Below, one piece after another: positions 60,576-64,000 of a stretch of DNA of 64,000 bases (its first letter is position 1; every line of letters begins with the position of its first letter). Origin of the DNA: Cephalopachus bancanus (Eukaryota > Chordata > Mammalia > Primates > Tarsiidae); assembly GCA_027257055.1 (NCBI GenBank), contig JAPVLO010000097.1, positions 4,875,001 to 4,939,000 on the forward strand, given 5' to 3'. The notes beneath the pieces are model-generated. The model saw only the letters and a program-made list of their open reading frames with translations, did not search any database and had not been told where the DNA came from. Both the position numbers and the translations under genes were made by a program.

Positions 60576-62098
60576 GTATGTTTGTGCATGTTCACGAAAT
60601 CTGGTTACTTCACTTTTCAGATCATTTTTTTACATGGCAGAATTTTTCCAATTGGTTTCCCCTTTGGTGTCTTGCACACTGTAAAGATGGCACATGTCGT
60701 AAAATGTGCTAGCAGTAGAGATAAATAGGAGCTCAGAGGGGCATCAAGAAGGAAAGAAAGATCCTTTGATAATAATTGACTACAAAAATTATTTTTTCAA
60801 AATGTGGAAACCAAAGTGTTTGGTTACCTGCTTGTTGGTAGAAGCATGACACTGTGGTTGAAAACCTAGGCTTTGATGTCAGGCCAGCTCTACCACCTTG
60901 GAGTGCTATGGCTCTGGACAAGGAATTCAAACTCTCTGTGATTCAGTTTCTTCATGTGGCAATTGAGAAAGAATAGAGCACTACTGCATAGAGTTGCTTG
61001 GGACATTAAGTGGAGGAATGTAAAGTAATTCGCAGTGCTTGCTATAAAACAAGTGAACAGACAGCCACTTCTTACACTTATGACTTTGTACTGAGAGATA
61101 GAAAAGTAGTTCCTGACCTCTAAAGCTAGTTTGGTATTCACAACTATGTCTTCTCCTGTTGAGTATAAAAAATTTCACAGAACACCAAAATCAGACAAAT
61201 CTACTCTGCAACCATGATGGATGAAGACATAAACAAGACTGCCCCATAACCACGTCTGAATGCAGACCAAAACATGAGTATTAACCAAACATTAAAGATG
61301 ACCTAACACCCTTCTATCCTCACTTGTCTGGATGATCATTCCTTCCTTATTTACAGATTACAACTTTAGTCTAACTCTGGTTTTCCTTCTTTCTAGGGAA
61401 GAAGTTATTCAGCTGCCAAATCATGACATTAAGCCTCGCTTTCTGATAGTTTCCCATTTAGAGCCAAGAGCAAAGTCCTTGACATCTCCCCTAAACATGA
61501 ACCTCAGTCTTTTCTAATGCTGTTTTACTGAGATGTCTTTGGCCACCACCCTCCATCCCTCACCCCCATAGTATGCATTGTACTCTGTGTTGTTCTTTTG
61601 TGATAAGCCGTAAACCTAACTTGTCCAACAACAGGTGTGTTCCTGATAGTTTTTGGCTGGGGAGTATTGATAATACCTTCCATGAGCAGCTTCTCTTTCC
61701 TTTCTTTCTTGTCTTCAGGGTTCATTGTTCTAGTGCCCGTTCCACTTCTTATCACTAAACTGTTTCCTAAACATGTGGGTGTGATAAAAATGTCAGTGAA
61801 AGAATCATTGTGTATTCATAAAGTTTAATAAATAAAATCAAAAGCCGAATTCTAGAAACTGGATGACTGGATCTCATTTTAGGTAGGCATGCAGGGCCTG
61901 GTCACCTTCTAGGTCTTTCTCTATTATAGTAAACAGTCTTTTAAGAATTAGAATATATTCATACTTGTTCACATTTTTCCTATTTTCCATTAGAAAAGAA
62001 TCCAATGATATAATACCATAAAGAAAAAAGTTTTTGGATAACAGCATTTGTTTCATTAGTTTTGCCTGACTACAGTTTCAGAGAACGGTTGTGATTGT
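60576..62098. other. Mostly single-copy intergenic sequence
   Basis: 61160-61520 vaguely resembles an old interspersed repeat but I could not assign it. No gene recognised. Confidence 0.35.
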
Positions 62099-62100
62099 TA

Positions 62101-62710
62101 CAGTTGGCCCTTCATAGCTGTGATTCCACATCCATGACTTCAAAATATTTGGAAAAAAATTTACATCTGTACTGAACATGGACAGACTTTTTTCTTGTCA
62201 TTGTTTTCTAAACATCATCGTATAGCAACTATTTACATATCATTTACATTGTATTAGAAATTATAAAATGAACTTTGCAGTAACTTGGGTGGATTTAGAG
62301 TCAATCATACTCAGTGATCTATCACAGAAACAAAGCACAGAGTACCATATGTTCTCACTCATAAGCGGATCTTGAACAATTGTCATTATACTACAAGAAA
62401 GGGATTGGCAGTAGTGGGAAACTGCCAGGGGAGGGTGGGAGATTGTCAGTTGAAGGAAACTGCTAGGGGAGGGAGGGTCATACCTCATCAACAAGGCTAC
62501 CTGCATAATCAACATTTGTATACCTAACCCTGAATTATACTCCACATCTTTAAAATAAAAAATATTTTAAAAAATAAATAAGTAGTCTATATGGGAGGAT
62601 ATGTGTGAATTATACACAAATACTACACTGTTTTCTATCAGGGACTGGTCATCTATAGATTTTGGTATCTGAGGAATTTCCTGGAACCTGTGGATACCTG
62701 GGGATCACTG
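62101..62710 (+). mobile_element. MER2 (Tigger-related) DNA transposon, interrupted
   Basis: It opens CAGTTGGCCCTTCATAGCTG just after a TA. It has TCTGTACTGAACATGGACAG and ACTATTTACATATCATTTAC, resumes at 62580 (AGTCTATATGGGAGGATATG) and ends ATACCTGGGGATCACTG. This is the MER2 order. The interruption is an L1 tail. Confidence 0.85.
62267..62575 (+). mobile_element. 5'-truncated L1 3' end inside MER2
   Basis: ATGTTCTCACTCATAAGCGG, a GGGAGGG-containing 3' UTR and CATTTGTATACCTAACCCTG, with an A-rich end, are a truncated L1 3' UTR. It post-dates the MER2. Confidence 0.8.
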
Positions 62711-64000
62711 CATGGATAGGAAGTAAATGGTACCTTCCACCTCGAAAGTATATGCATTTTCAAGTTAATATACAGGCTGTGCCTTTTGCTATGGCTAGCA
62801 ACCCCTGTTTGCTGAGCAATAAGCAATCCTGGGCTCTTAGCATCCCACATCTCTTTGATTTTCTATTCTAAAGTTGGGAGCAAAGACATTTCCCTTTTTT
62901 ATTTAATTTGTTTTGGCTGAGTGAGAAACCCCCTATTATTTTAGCTCCAAGTTTGGTAGCATAAAATCCAGACCAATTTTCCCTATAATTTGTGATATTA
63001 GAGGGTGCTAGGTATCAAAACTATCAAATCTTTTTTCAAATTACACACACCTAAGGGTAGAGCAAGTTTTAAAAATGGAATGAGGCACTGACTCAGGAAT
63101 AGGAATATTAATAGGTTTTAAAAACTCCCTAGGTGATTCTTATTTGCTCAATTCCTGCTCTCCCAGGAATCACTCCTCAGATGGGATGTTGCTTCCCGAT
63201 CAAAATGAAAGAGTGCCTTAAAGAAACCAATTTTAGTATCAACCTATAATCTGTTATCTAATATTATTTGTAACCCAAACCCTTACTTAATAAATTTAGA
63301 ACAGAATCACACACCCGCCTGAGCTGATCTAATTGCTCGTTCTACTCTCCATAGTTCTGTGGCAGAGGCTGTTTCAAGGCTAAGCCCTGAATAGCAGTAG
63401 CAGATCTCACTGAAAATCTAATTTACAGGACAGCAATAGTGATGTCCCAGTTAAGGTTGCTGGGGTCATGGTGAGCTAACCTCTATTCTTCATTCCCTGA
63501 TAATTTTCTCAGAAAAATACCTTTGGCTATATAATTTATCTTGCTTAGTTTGGGCTCAAAAATAAATTTGAGAGAAAAAGACTTCAGTGAAATTCTGTAT
63601 GTCTTAAGTTATGCTGCTGTAATCAGCTGAAGTTACTTTGCTTCAGAATACCCAGCAGAATTTGTTTCAGAATAAATATCTGTGACAATGTATGTGACTT
63701 GATGTTAGCACTAGAATGTTGCCAGAATGGGGCTGACATCAAGTCATATTTGAATGTCAAGTTTGTGTGGGCATTCTAATGTGGATAATGATGAATGATT
63801 AATGAAACTGTAACAATATACTGAATTGCTCAAAGCATGATATAGATATGACCTAATGAATCTTTCCCTCCACAGTGAAAAATAGATGAATAGTGAATGT
63901 TTCCTGCTTAATTTAATCACGATGTCTTCAATACAGAGGCCACAAGTAATTTATTGAAGAGCACAGTATAATCATTGTAAAGCCCAGTAGTTCAGCCTGA
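62711..64000. other. Single-copy intergenic sequence to the window end
   Basis: No exon, RNA gene or named repeat recognised. Confidence 0.45.

Overview
This is vertebrate, almost certainly primate, nuclear DNA. It has one recognisable protein-coding exon, and nearly all the rest is non-coding and rich in transposons. The exon (4102-4308, + strand) encodes the last 68 residues of N-cadherin (CDH2), ending in the beta-catenin-binding cytoplasmic tail. The window therefore holds the end of the last CDH2 intron (1-4101), the terminal exon, the 3' UTR (about 4309-5500), and then about 58 kb downstream with no further convincing gene. In human, CDH2 is likewise followed by a gene-poor interval.

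The repeats place the organism among primates. I count 19 dimeric 7SL-derived Alu elements. Thirteen belong to one young, uniform subfamily: left arm GGCTCGGTGGCTCAGCCTG, middle CTACAATAAATCAAAAA, tail GAGACTCCAACTC. Most have target-site duplications readable by eye. Dimeric Alus show a primate. The diagnostic bases differ from human AluJ/S/Y, and I saw no loris/galago-type tRNA-hybrid SINEs. A strepsirrhine, probably a Malagasy lemur, is the best inference, but it is not proven from one locus.

Layout: 1-5.5 kb, CDH2 intron, last exon and 3' UTR. 6.8-11.0 kb, an old minus-strand L1 with two foreign insertions. 11.3-12.2 kb, two old Alus. 12.2-18.1 kb, mostly single-copy sequence with MIR and MER5A-like pieces. 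18.1-20.3 kb, an LTR-like element and a second partial copy. 20.4-31 kb, MIR/L2 relics, Alus and a tiny U2 snRNA pseudogene. 31-40.4 kb, a dense nest of plus-strand L1, Tigger1, mariner and ten Alus. 40.5-44.7 kb, L2/MIR and single-copy DNA. 44.7-50.5 kb, a long minus-strand L1 carrying a TIR DNA transposon and an Alu. 51.2-55.9 kb, an Alu, plus-strand L1/HAL1-like pieces and a MaLR LTR. 56-64 kb, mostly single-copy DNA with an Alu, MIR/L2, a fold-back element and a MER2 interrupted by an L1 tail.

The best second looks are: the U2 fragment with perfectly placed direct repeats (30.1 kb); two copies of a ~170-185 bp polyadenylated retroposon I cannot name (8.6 and 31.7 kb); the readable order of nested insertions at 36.5-38.6 kb; the duplicated LTR-like segment (18.6/20.0 kb); and the inverted L1 segments at 35.6-36.5 kb. 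I found no prokaryote-type system, CRISPR array, tRNA or rRNA gene, and no clear undescribed protein-coding gene. Repeat family names are from memory of consensus sequences, not from a search.
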